A stretch of DNA of 64,000 nt, from positions 248,001-312,000 of the forward strand of contig JAIXMO010000007.1 of NCBI GenBank assembly GCA_025677825.1. Reading direction: 5' to 3'. Below are positions 1-11,036 of this stretch, piece after piece (the stretch's first letter is position 1; every line of letters begins with the position of its first letter). A program made the translations under genes and the position numbers. The DNA is from Helicostylum pulchrum. Taxonomy: Eukaryota; Mucoromycota; Mucoromycetes; Mucorales; Mucoraceae. Under the pieces are notes generated by a model, which had not been told where the DNA came from, made no database searches, and saw only the letters and a list, made by a program, of their open reading frames with translations.

Positions 1-870
1 CAGCAACAACGAACTCATTCTACACAATCCAATGTATCATCATCTCCTAGATCGTTAGATACCTCTCAAACTTGGTCTCCACAACCTAATACACCAGCAG
101 AAAGTAATTCAGAAAGCAATGTACCTACATACAAGTAAGATATATATTAGTTATACATGTATTTGTAAATGAGAGAAGAAGAAGAAAAAACTAATGCTTT
201 TATAAAATAAAAATAAAAAAGTTCTAATACGCAGGCAACAACAACGACGGCAGCAACAACGGCAACAACAGCGGTTGCTCCAACAAGCGGGATTATTATT
301 GAAGTCAACCATCTAAGTTTTACTCGTACGTTATATTTCCAGCTATCCCGTAAGTTACAGAGAGAGGGAGAGAGAGACATGAAAATAAATAATTAATATA
401 TAAATGCGTGTTTGTAATGCAGCGGATGCAACAATTGAGCCACTGGTAGCCTGGTTAAAATTATCATTTCAAGACAATTCTATCTCTGGAATGGTTTTAC
501 AGTATAAAGGGTTTGATGGATTATGGAAGTGTCTTTTAAATAGTAGGTCTAAGTAATGGTACTGATTAAGTATATATTAAAAAAAGGGTAATTTATATTG
601 TAGGAGATGATTCATTAAAAAGGGTTTTAAAGCAAAGTCTAAAGAATAATACCATGCTACAAATGAGAGTGCCAAGAGAACAGGATCTTTTAAGTGTAAG
701 TTTATATATATATATATATAATTTCAGCGGTCAATGTGGTTGTTAATTATTATATATAATAGTCTGGATATACCGATAAACGTCTTTTAGCTCTTACAAC
801 ATCAAATCCAACCACACCAATAATTCAGCCTGCTGAAAGTAGTAGTGATGAGAATCAAACTCAGACTTGA
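1..870 (+). CDS. 3' part of an unidentified protein gene (5' end outside the window)
   Basis: I do not recognise this protein. The window opens inside an exon in frame 1 rich in Gln, Ser, Thr and Pro. Coding then continues through several short exons: a low-complexity Thr/Ala or Gln/Arg segment near 235-352, an exon near 422-541 containing 'PLVAWLKLSFQDNSISG' and 'YKGFDGLWKCLL', an exon near 604-696 with 'SLKRVLKQSLKNNTMLQMRVPREQDLL', and a last exon near 764-870 ending 'SSSDENQTQT' and TGA. The phases of the last three introns agree (donors GTAAGT near 353, GTAGGT near 542, GTAAGT near 697). The first donor is ambiguous (GTACCT at 121 or GTAAGA at 137), which decides whether the low-complexity part reads Thr/Ala or Gln/Arg. 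The middle block looks like a folded helical domain; the rest looks disordered. No function is assigned. Confidence 0.6.
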
Positions 871-940
871 ACTTTTTAATAAATGTACTTTTGTTTTTTT
901 TGTCCTCTATTTTTTTTTTTTCATCTATAAATTAAACATA

Positions 941-1867
941 ATGCAAAGAACATCCTCACCTTCTCAACAACCACTATTAGATGAGACAGACATGTCAATA
1001 ATGACTAACCCAACAAAGTCTTGGGACCAACTTCGAAAAGAAGCAAGAAGTTTAGAAAGTGAAATTGAAAGTAAATTAGCAGCATTATCGAAGGTTGGAC
1101 AATCTACAGGATTAGATGATATTGGACAAGAATTAGAAACTGACGAGTTATTAAAAAAAGTATACACACATATATATAAAAGAGGGTCTTGTAATTTTTA
1201 TTTATTTATTATATTTGTATATATTCAGTTACAACTTGTTATTACGGGTATGGGGGATTTTATTGATAAACCAAGTTCTACACCAACCAATCCTTCCATG
1301 ATTCATTTACTGAGTAGACATAAGGATATATTATACGATTATACAAAGGAGTTTCGTAAAGTAAAAGTAAGAACAATACACCGAAAGAAAGAAAGAAAGA
1401 TATAGGTTTTAATGCGTACACACATATTTCTAGGGCAGTATTAAAGCAGCTAGAGACAAGGCGAATTTAATGAATCAAGTGCAAGATGAGATTAGAAGTT
1501 TTAATACGGGTAGTAATAGAGATAACGCGGATTATTATTTAACAGAACGTAATCGAGTTGAAAGTACACATCGCATGACAGATATGATTTTAGAGTAAAT
1601 AATATAAAAAAAGAAACGTAGATAATTTTAATTGTATTACTAACTTACGAATGTAGACAAGCTTATGCTACTAGACAAGATGTATCAAGACAAGGACGTA
1701 TTATGCATGGAGTGAATCAGCGAGTTGGTGGTGTAGTGAGTCGTATTCCCGGTATTAATAATTTAATCTCACGTATTAACACAAGAAGAAAGAGAGATAC
1801 TTTAATTATGGCTGGTATTGTCTCTACTTGTTCGATCCTTATTATCCTTTATTGGCTTCACACCTAA
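941..1867 (+). CDS. GOS1: Golgi SNARE Gos1/GOS28 (Qb-SNARE)
   Basis: A tail-anchored SNARE for transport within the Golgi and from ER to Golgi. Four exons (941-1159, 1229-1366, 1434-1594, 1657-1867) give about 242 residues, the usual Gos1/GOSR1 length. The N-terminus has the family signature 'SWDQLRKEARSLESEIESKL', followed by a helical region with 'FRKVKGSIKAARDKANLM'. The SNARE motif contains 'EQAYATRQDVSRQGRIMHGV', then 'IPGINNLISRINTRRKRD', and a C-terminal membrane anchor 'LIMAGIVSTCSILIILYWL'. The start is the ATG at 941; an upstream in-frame ATG at 845 lies in the tail of the previous gene and reads poly-F/Y from T-rich DNA, so I reject it. The first intron (1160-1228) is 69 bp with no in-frame stop. 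The gene starts only about 70 bp after the stop of the preceding gene. Confidence 0.93.
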
Positions 1868-1951
1868 AACTGGAGTTAAAATAAATAAAATAAATTAAAA
1901 TACACTCCTTCCCCTCTTCTTCATTTTTTTTTTTTTTTTTACTCGCATATT

Positions 1952-4103
1952 ATGTCCAAGCTTGTAAATGCTCTGCAACAACAAGAAGAAGAATATGTTC
2001 GACGTCCACCACTTCATCTTCGTACTTCAAAGAGTTCAACGATAAGACATAATTTATTACTTTCGCCTACTAGAACAACAAGCGGATCCTTAAGAGGCGG
2101 TCCAACTAGTAGAAGAAGAACAAACAGTTTAACTGCTGGTCCAAAAAAAAAGGACGTTAAGCTGCTTCCTCGACTTGAAGAAGAAAACGCAAACCTACCA
2201 CCTCAAGCAAGTCTTTTTTTATTTTTTTTTATTTTTTTAAACAGTGTTAATAACTCTATTGTTATAGGACTCGATAGAGTTTATTCTCGCTCAAATCGAA
2301 AGACAAAATGCCAAATTAGATGAAGACCCTAAATCCGTTTGCATTCAATCCAATCAACTCAAAACTCATTTATCTACTATACAAAACCTTGCTGTCACTT
2401 CAGATGACGTTATTATAGAAGGCATCGATTGGGAGTTTTGGACGGCCCTGACTGAAGACTTTAGTTCGGTTGCTTTAAAACTACCTCATCTGGTTTCGGC
2501 TAAATTGCGAGCTGGTATTCCAGCGAAAGTAAGAGGTGTGATCTGGCAAGCCATGTCACAATCTGCTTCTTTAAACTTGGAAACTGTGTATGGCCAACTC
2601 GTTGCTGAACACTCTCCTTATGAAAGAATTATTCAACGTGATCTGGCTCGTACGTTTCCTGGCATCGATATGTTTAAACAAGAAGGTGGTCATGGTCAAC
2701 AATCTTTAGAACGTGTATTAAAAGCTTATAGTTTATATGATTCACTGGTTGGTTATTGTCAAGGATTAGCCTTTTTAGTTGGTCCTCTATTGTTAAATGT
2801 AAGGCCCCCTTATTTTTTTTTGAAGTAGGGTTTTTTTTGTTAACCCCCCATTTTAATGTGTTACTTTAGATGCCAGAACAACAAGCATTTTGTGTGTTTG
2901 TAAGGTAAGAAAAAAATTAGATTATATATAATCATTTAGTTTTTACCAACGTAACTTTTTTCTCTTAGAATTATGGAAACGTATGAAATGAGAACCATGT
3001 TTACATTAAACATGGAAGGGTTACAACTCCGATTATATCAGTTCTCAAGCTTACTAGATCAAATATTACCAGAGTTGTCAGACTTTTTAAATTTACATGA
3101 AGTCAATGTTCCAATGTATGCTTCACAATGGTTTTTGACATTATTTGCATACGCTTTCCCCATGGAACTTATTTTACGTATTTATGATATTGTATTTGCT
3201 GAAGGAGCCGCCGAAACCATTATGCGTGTCTCGATTGCAATGTTAAAAAGATCACAAGAAAAGTTGTTAAAGCTGACTGAATTTGAAGACATTTTAGATT
3301 TCTTGTCGAATAAGCTGTATGATTCGTATAATAATGATCCAACACAAGTTATTTCGGACGCTGTAGAATTAAGTGGAGTGATTACTAAAGAAAAGATGGA
3401 TCATATTGCTGAAACCTATGTAGCCGAATTAGAACAAGAACAAAAGCAAACTGAACAAGTATTAGCAGTTCGATTTAATTTTTGGTCAAAGAATAATACA
3501 GGTACCACTACACGTAGTAAAAATAGAAAAAAGAAGACAATGTCTTGGTACAGTAGCGCACCACCAAAAAAGAGCTATGAGTCAGAAAGACATTCAACTT
3601 CTTCTTTAAGAGAACCTGACGTATCACAGTTACATCATCAGATTGAAGACTTGTTATCTGCTTTACAACAAACTCAAAGAGAATCAATTGAATTAAAAGA
3701 CGATTTGATGCAATCAAGATTAGATAAAATGGATGTAGAAGCAGAAAGAGATGCTTTAAAAATGACAATGGCAAGTGCTTTTCATAACACAAAATATGAG
3801 CGTGAATCCGTTGATTTAAGAAGAGAAAACGCTAAACTAAAGCAAGAAAACGATGATTTAATACATCAGCAAGCCATGTCAAAAGATGCTTTAACTGCTT
3901 TGGTTGAAAGGATGCTTGATATGAAAAACAAGGTAGATGCGTTGGAAATTGAAAACTTAAAATCGAAACAAGAATGTCAAAGGCTAGAAAAAGATAAAAG
4001 ACGTTTACAAATGATCTTCAATTCTTCTTCGGTTATTGATTATCCTTCTTCTTCCTCTCCTTCCTCTTCTTCTTCTTCTATTAGAAGTTACAGTAAAAGA
4101 TAA
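1952..4103 (+). CDS. TBC-domain Rab GTPase-activating protein (GYP5/EVI5-like)
   Basis: Stimulates GTP hydrolysis by Rab/Ypt proteins; Gyp5 relatives act on Ypt1/Sec4 in secretion. Four exons (1952-2206, 2268-2798, 2870-2904, 2969-4103) encode about 651 residues. The N-terminal 80 residues are basic and Ser/Thr-rich. The TBC domain follows, with 'KLRAGIPAKVRGVIWQAM', the arginine-finger motif 'IIQRDLARTFPG' and the glutamine-finger motif 'YCQGLAFLVGPLLL', then 'PMYASQWFLTLFAYAFPMEL' and 'RIYDIVFAEGAAETI'. The last 170 residues are a long coiled coil, as in Gyp5 and EVI5. The first intron appears to use a GC donor (GCAAGT at 2207); it is the only choice that keeps the frame into 'DSIEFILAQIERQNAKL'. 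The catalytic fingers are intact, so the protein should be active. The exact Gyp orthologue is inferred. Confidence 0.88.
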
Positions 4104-4371
4104 CCAAATTACCATTATTACCATTTCTATATTTTTACCACTCACACTTACCATTTTTATATCCTTTTTTTTTTTTCTTATAATTATATTAATACATAAT
4201 TTTCTTATTTTAAAAATGTCATTTATTCCGCCTTGAAAAATAAACCGAAAAAAAAAAAAAAAAAAAAAATAAGATATATTTATAAATGTAGTAAGAGAGA
4301 GAGAAAATGTATACATAGTGGGGAATAAGGTTTTGTTGCATTATCACTGACAACAAATTAACTTTCTTTTT

Positions 4372-6005
4372 TTACGAACAAGGTTGACAACAATAGATAC
4401 GTTGACACCAATCACTTTCTAATACCTCATTAGCAGTAATACGTTTTTGAGGTTGAGGATCCAACATTCTATAGACAATCTTTTTTGCTTGAATATCAAT
4501 ACCATCCAACGTATCAAATCTACCTTCCTTTGCTCGTTTTCTAATAGTCTCTTTTGCTTTTAATACACTTGCTTCTCTCTTGATTTTTTCCTCGATTTTT
4601 TGTTCCTCAGATAGGGTAGTTTCCATTTTCTTTCTTAAACAATGCTCTCGTCTCGCATTCTCGCGTTCTTCATCCAACAGATGTCTAAATTTGAGATACC
4701 TATTATAGGCATCATCCTCACCTGCTCTCGCCACTTGCCATAAATGAGTTGCTTTTCGAAGAGCCATATAAATAATACCGCAGCTCCAAACATCGACTAA
4801 ACGAGCATCATAATTTGATTGCGTGAATTCTTCTGGAGCAATATAGGGTTCAGAGCCAACAAGACCACGAATCAAATGGATCTTTGAGCATGCTTCTTCA
4901 TCGTCTTCTTCTTCTCCGTCACTGTCCATAATGGTACCCTTAAAGCAAGCGGCTGAGCCAAAATCCGATATTTTTAAACATCCCGTGGTAGTCAATAAAA
5001 GGTTTTCTGGTTTCAAGTCTCGATGTGCCACACCGATGGTATGTAAATAAGTGACACCGCGCATTAATTGTTTGAAAAAACAGTTGGCTTCAGCTACTTC
5101 CAGCCCATCTGGACAATCGTATAATACATCAAACAAGTCGCCTCCGCCACTGTACTCCATCACTTGCGCAAAAATAGGCGAGGTTTCATTCATAGGTAAT
5201 AAATCAAACGTTTTAATGACATTGATATGATCCATTGTTGAAGAAATGTAATATTCTGAAGTCAGTCTAGTAATATAATCTTTTGAACTCTCACCATGTC
5301 TTTTACGTAGTTCCTATATTATTTATTTATGAGTTATTTTGAGGTATATATTTTTTTTATTTTATTTTTTACCTTTACGGCGTACAAACGTTCACCTGTT
5401 CCATCTACCTTGTGAGCAACCCTCACTACACCAGATGTGCCTTTTCCAATGGTCTCCTGACACGTGCCCCATTTCTCGGATAGGGTCTCTTTAGTATCCC
5501 GCTCGGTGCGATGCAAACGTATGTTGAGAGCAGCGCGTTCCTTTAGGATTTCATCAAAAGTCACTTTTCTTTCGGTCCATTGTGTGAGTCGTAAAGATTT
5601 ATTAGCAATCCCAGTCACAAGACCATTTAGGGAAGCAGTAATTCGGTTAGTAGCCGGTAGCGTCAAATGATGTGTATGGGTACCATCTTCGTATAATTGA
5701 AATCGAACAGGTCTAGCCATATCTTGTGAGGCTCGTTGTGAAGTAGGAGGAGATAAAGATATCGGCGTTTTACTGACACTGCTGTTACTTTTAATCGAAC
5801 TGGAACTTTTGAGTTTTTGTAAGATAGGTGAAGTAGGTGGTGGTGAGGCTGGTAAAATAATACTAGACGATTTGGTATTTTCAAAACTCGTCGTATTTGG
5901 CTCTTGCAAAGGTATTGTGGTTAAAGGTAGTTTGTTTACATTAGTTACTACTTCTTTTTTAGATACTCCTTTTTCCTTATTAAATAATGATTGAAAAAAT
6001 CCCAT
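4372..6005 (-). CDS. Serine/threonine protein kinase, HAL4/HAL5 (NPR1-type) family
   Basis: Fungal kinases of this family control plasma-membrane transporters, notably Trk potassium uptake and nutrient permeases. Two exons (6005-5373 and 5313-4372, minus strand) encode about 524 residues. The first 180 residues are Ser/Pro-rich and probably disordered. The kinase domain begins near residue 181 with glycine loop 'IGKGTSGVVRVAHK', catalytic lysine in 'YAVKELRKRHGESSKDY', HRD loop 'GVAHRDLKPENLLL' near residue 308, DFG at about 328, and 'GLVGSEPYIAPEEF', which has the family's S-x-PYIAPE form. 'RLTSEYYISSTMDHINVIKTFDLL' also matches this family. The acidic insert 'DSDGEEEDDEEACS' after DFG is typical. 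An intron of 59 bp falls right after the VAIK lysine. The gene converges on the upstream GAP gene. Confidence 0.9.
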
Positions 6006-9000
6006 TATAATACAGTGTACAATATATATTTATATTTATATATATATAAATATGTAAAAGAGGAAGAAGAAGAAGAAAAAGGGTAAAAAAAAAGAAAAAA
6101 AACGAAACAAAAAGGAAAAATAAATAAAAAATGTTCCGTATTTTTTATTGGATAGAATAAACGATGAATTTTGGGTAAATTATTCTCTTTCTGGGTTTAA
6201 CCAATTGCCTTTTGTAGGCAAATTCAAATAAATAGGTTTTTTTTTTTTTGAAAGTAACCATTAACTATGCTTTGACAGAAAATAAAATAACATTCCTAAT
6301 AATAAAGAAACCTACATGTATGAAAAACGTCACAAAACTATCATTTTAAAATAGATTGTTTACATGCGATAAATATATGCCTTAATATAAATTATTCGCA
6401 TTTTACTGCAGTACTTTTATTCGTTTAAAAAGCGTTTTAGAACTCATAAATTGAATGGCCGTCATGTATTCTCTCTTTTTTTAGCATGCATTTTTTTTTT
6501 TTTGAACGATTTTTTTGTAAAAAGTCATGGTACTGTTGCATCTTTAGCTTGTTTAGCGAGAGAAACCAATGATTAAAAAACAAACGGCACTTGTCTCTCT
6601 GCATAGAATTTCCCCCCTTTTTTTTCGTTACTTTTTTTTTTTTTTTTTTTTTACAACAAAAAGATACCTGCATCTCAGTAAAAAAGAAAGTTTCCCGTCT
6701 ATGAATATTTAAATAAACGACGGACCCTGTTACTCTAAAAAAGAAGTAAAAAAAAAAATGATGCATCCTTGTTTGTTTGTTTGTATGATGTAGAACAATC
6801 AGGAAACTAGGAAGGTTTGGCTTAATGTAAAATAATTTCCATCTAGTTTTGAGCAACCCTATTTAAATTGAAATGACATTATCTCATCATTTCGTATGGG
6901 CCTCGGTATGTTTTTCCGGGGTAATAATATACCCACTGACAAAAATGAGGTGCTATGCTTGTCTGACAAGATTACCAAGTTTCGGGTTGGGCTATTTGCA
7001 CTGGTTATACGGCAGCACCACACAGACTGAAAGTGATCTGACGTCTTTAATAAAGAGACATGTTGTTAAATACACTTGTAGTTATACGAAGTCCAAAACA
7101 TATGGACTATTACTCTTTTATCATTTAAATACAAATTATAATATTTTATTGTCTCTGATACAAAAAGGAAAAAACGAGCATTCGCTGATTAACAAAGAGT
7201 TGAAACAAACTCATTTTCAATATGTAATTTTAACCATCATATACACTTTGCAATATCAAATAGACATGCCTACTTACTAAAAAAAAAAATAGTTTCTGAA
7301 CAATTCTCTCACTTTTGATCTATATATAGTAGGAAGGAAATTATCTTTTTTTTTTTTAGAAAAGTATTGTCGAATCAATATACACCTACACGTATTAACA
7401 GTTACTCACTTTTTTGTTGCACAAAATTTAGCAGTTCTGTCAAAAAAGCTTCGTCGTCTAGATCTAATCCGTTAATCAAGGAAGTAAACAACACTACCCC
7501 CACAGTTCAGAAACTGCCAAACATTTGTATTTTTAAAAAGCGTATTTTTTTTTTTACGAGGACTTCGATACATTCCGTTCTTTTTAACGGATATCAATGT
7601 TTGTTTAAAGATGTTTTAATTTGACAATAATTCAGGGGTTAAAAATTAAAGGGTCGAATCTGCGTATATTTATGAAGTAAAGAAAGTAATTATCTGATAT
7701 TATAGTAGAATATGCAAAAAATACGAGTACTTATTAGATCAATAACATGTATTTATACCTAGGACAACTATTCATGCATATGCAATTAAAAAAAGCATAA
7801 ACATCTAAAACTATTTTTTTAAAAAAAAGACATTTCAAAAAAAGATGTTCTGAATCTATATACGTGAAAAATTCCTAATAAGATCGATGGCGACTCATGC
7901 AAATCTTTGAGAAGTCGGCGTCATTTTTTTTAATTGATTATATTGTCTGCCTCGTACGTTCACGCTCAAGAGTCACCTGTGTTTATATTTATAAGATTTA
8001 TACTAGTAAGCAGGGATATGCAATGCTTAAATTGTACCGCTATTCTGAACAAATGATGTAGTGAAGAGGTGACCATTAATTATATGAGCCAACAACCTAG
8101 TGATAGTTGGAACAAACGTGCTAATGGCTACAATTAATAAAGTTTTAGCAGACTAGTTTTTCAATCGAACGTTAACATTTTCATTATTGGAAACATCGAT
8201 ATCAGGTAACTAGATATAAATGTTGTTGAATTAAAGTACCGTTTTGCTTTGCATAATTGCTACTTCCGATAACCCAGTTAGACTAAAAGAGTTCTTTGTT
8301 GATGCATTCGTCTTATATTTCATTCATGTTAACCTGTCCCTTAATAACAGAGAATTTTATTCGACTTTCACCGGCATTGATTGATGCGAAGTAAAATATA
8401 TATTCACCCTCTGGCAGCTCACTAATTTAGAGCTCTCATCGAAAATATTTCTATTATCTCTGACTTGCTCTGACACAATGAAAAAAATAAATCAGATACA
8501 TTGGTAGATCAAATAATTCTAAAAAAGAAGTATCAGCGGCAGGAGGTAAGACACGTTTCTTATCGTTATTCATAGACCATTTTTTATATCTAGCTCGAGA
8601 ACTCGAATATCATACTCATTGAAAATAAGGTAAAGGTCCCAACTAAATTAAACTTTCACTAAATATCGGCTTTCAAAATAACATGTACCTGATCGTAAGT
8701 TATTATAGGGTCCTATTCAGCGCCAGAGGTAAATGAAGCACAATATGTCTTTTATTAACCATTCAAAGTTACACAGCTGCTATTTTAGCCTGCAGACTCA
8801 TAAATACTACTTCATAAAAGATGATGGATTTGTTTTCATTTGATTCGAGGAACGGTTGAAAAGCTATAGATAAACTTTGGTGAATATTTCTAAACTTTTC
8901 TTCCCTTTTTTGAAAGACAGTTTTAATTGTGCTATTCGTATTTTATTCGAAAAAGATGTGTATTTTAGTTTTTTTAGTAAGACAAAATATTTTGGCGCTG

Positions 9001-9372
9001 AAGAGGACTTTTGATGGAGCATACAACAATTTGAGTTTCATTAAGGCAAAACTATATGGGCACAGTGATTTTCTTTATTATTAGTACGGAGTATGTATGT
9101 ATTGTTGACCTCTTTTTCGTTCATGTATATTAGGTTTGGGGAAGGGGAAAAAGACTTGATTCTGAGAAAATCGTATCACTATCGACTTCAATATTGGACT
9201 CTTTCAAGTGATGATACTCTGTAAATAGTCTCCACGTTTTTATTTCCTCCTTTTTCCCAAGAAAAAAATTACATATAACCTTTAATAAAAAAAGTTCAAA
9301 TTAAAATAAATACAGTATTATTTTTTAATTGTAAGTTCTAGGCATATTTAGGTGACCGAGAACTTTAATTGG
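6006..9372. other. Gene-poor AT-rich intergenic DNA
   Basis: No gene can be supported here. The longest open frames (6873-7280 plus, 6437-6856 minus, 7367-7624 plus) are rich in F, Y, K and I from A/T runs and show no family motif. The first few hundred bases (6006-6300) are purine-rich and include the probable promoter of the HAL-type kinase gene. Beyond that I see homopolymer tracts only, with no clear tRNA or element ends. Confidence 0.5.
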
Positions 9373-9945
9373 ATGTGTTGTTGCCCTCTACAATGGACAA
9401 TTGTATTATTTTTTGTAGTTCATTTGGTATATATTATCTTGCTCTTACAAAACTCATTTGAGTTATTCCTACAGTGCGCCCAAAATTCATTGTTCTACTG
9501 TGTGATTCTCTCGTTATCAAACACAGCGTTTGTTCGAATCGAGTTCACTCTCTTTTAATTGGTAGTACTGTTACTTGTTAAATACTTTGGCGAAAACATC
9601 ACTCTATTATAGGTCATTATTCCTTTCAGATAATCAGGTAACAAAGAGACCAAAACGAAAAGATTTAGACGAAAAAGAAACCAAAACGAAAATTACAAGT
9701 GTTCTGATGTTGTAATAGGTGATATCAATGCTGAAGAAGAATAAAATAGGTCTTTTTATTCCTTTTTTTAGTCGAAAATAGGAATAGTGAATAATGGCTC
9801 ATTGTGTCGAGAACACGATACATAATAGGACTGCTCATATAAGTTGTTTTAAGAGCATGATAATATACTAAATGAAGTACAAACGATAAGATAGCTGTCC
9901 ATTGTAGAATACAACAACAACAACAAAAACAATCAAAAGAACCGC
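9373..9945. repeat. Degenerate element with long inverted ends (dispersed repeat family 1)
   Basis: The left part (about 9373-9560) contains 'ctctacaatggacaatt' and 'ttatcttgctcttacaaaac'; the right part (about 9740-9945) contains the reverse complement ('taagagcatgataata', 'ctgtccattgtagaata'). The two are imperfect inverted repeats of roughly 190 bp around a 180-bp centre. The left part and centre also resemble 53770-54420 ('ctctacaatggacagtt', 'tataggtcgttattcctt'), and the right part resembles 28960-29140. This looks like a fold-back or MITE-like relic with no coding capacity. Boundaries are approximate. Confidence 0.6.
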
Positions 9946-9974
9946 ATGTATATCAGATATTTATCAATAAATAT

Positions 9975-10230
9975 AGTAACTGTTTTTGTATGAACCAAAA
10001 CATTCCATTCTCTTTACTGGAAACATTGTCGTAAACCTCGTTGCGACTTTTAAAGGACTTTAAATAAAAACGAATTTCGGTTCCTCTACAAAAAAAAATA
10101 ATACTTAATTTGCTGTTTATATGAATGTACCAAAAAACTATATTATATTGTCACTTGGAATAAGCTCCAAAAAAATACATGCAGTATTTCTATTGCCGGA
10201 TATATAATGAACTAGCCCATTGTTCTATTT
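9975..10230 (+). repeat. Dispersed repeat family 2, copy near 10.1 kb
   Basis: Contains the 17-mer attatattgtcacttgg (10142-10158), found again at 32507-32523 in the same orientation and at 28475-28491 in reverse. Around it other words recur in order, for example 'gtttttgtatgaacc' upstream here and in the reverse complement near 28640. No open frame of interest. A diverged mobile-element relic; limits approximate. Confidence 0.5.
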
Positions 10231-10443
10231 AAGAGTGGGTTTCTTCACCCTTACATAGAGTCGGTGCTGTATAGTCCTAGAAAACTACCAAAATACTTTT
10301 AAAAGAAAAAGATATAACTGTAGCCTATATTATAAAATAATAATAGAAAGGTGAAGGGTAAGTGATGAAGGCATTGAGTTTTTTAAAAAGTTTGATACAT
10401 GTATTATTGGAAAACAAATGTCATTTTCACTTTGACACAACTA

Positions 10444-10537
10444 TTTTGGGACCACGGGCGTGTACGGCGTACCCGATCCTGAGTTACCCTATGTACAGCC
10501 CCCATGGTCCGAGTTATTTTGTCCAGTGGTCCCAAAA
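10444..10537. mobile_element. GC-rich 94-bp inverted-repeat element (MITE-like)
   Basis: A perfect 12-bp inverted repeat (ttttgggaccac at 10444-10455; gtggtcccaaaa at 10526-10537) encloses about 70 bp that is much more GC-rich than the surrounding DNA. The mismatch-tolerant arm extends a few bases more. The left arm is preceded by TA ('ctatttt'). This is what a tiny Tc1/mariner-derived MITE or its fused ends would look like, but there is no second copy in the window to fix its limits. Confidence 0.45.
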
Positions 10538-11036
10538 ACTGAAAAATAAAAATTGCTTGCTGCGCAAGTATTTTTTTTTTGTCTCATTTTATTACCAGGA
10601 ATATGATTATTCCAACAACAACAATAAAAAAATGCAATTCCTTTTTTCTCTGTGTGAGAAACTGAGGGACGCTGTGAGAATAACGATTTTCCCGCGGATT
10701 AGATCTTTTGATTCCCTTCCCATCATTTTGAAGGGTCTCTTTTTTTTTACTTATTATCGTGTAACATAATTCGTTTACATTCGAAATTATAAGGTTAAAA
10801 TACTCTTTTAAATAAAGTCATATTAATAAATACGATGTACAACGCTTACTTTTTATGTCATAACTTGTATTAGGAGGGAAATATGTGTAGATAATTAGGA
10901 TTGGCATTACACGATTTCGTGAGACCCTCCCGGTAACCCTGTACTCTCTTTGCTGGTACAAACTCAGCTTAACGATCTTTTAAAATGAAATCTCCTCTTT
11001 TTTTTTGAACTGTTCCCCTTTCTCCCACATAAAATA
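10538..11036 (+). promoter_or_regulatory. Intergenic DNA, probable AMS1 promoter
   Basis: About 500 bp before the alpha-mannosidase start. It has T-rich tracts just upstream of the ATG ('ctcctctttttttttg' and 'ccctttctcccac'), typical of fungal promoters, but no site I can name with confidence. Confidence 0.3.

Noticed and set aside
6873..7280. 135-codon plus frame in the 6-11 kb gap
   Set aside because: No recognised domain, composition follows the AT-rich background, and no splice partners were seen.
9525..9545. gttcgaatc, resembling a tRNA B box
   Set aside because: No A box or cloverleaf could be drawn around it, and the sequence belongs to repeat family 1.
10362..10769. 135-codon plus frame
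   Set aside because: It runs through the GC-rich inverted-repeat element and ends in Phe runs; the open frame is a by-product of that insertion.
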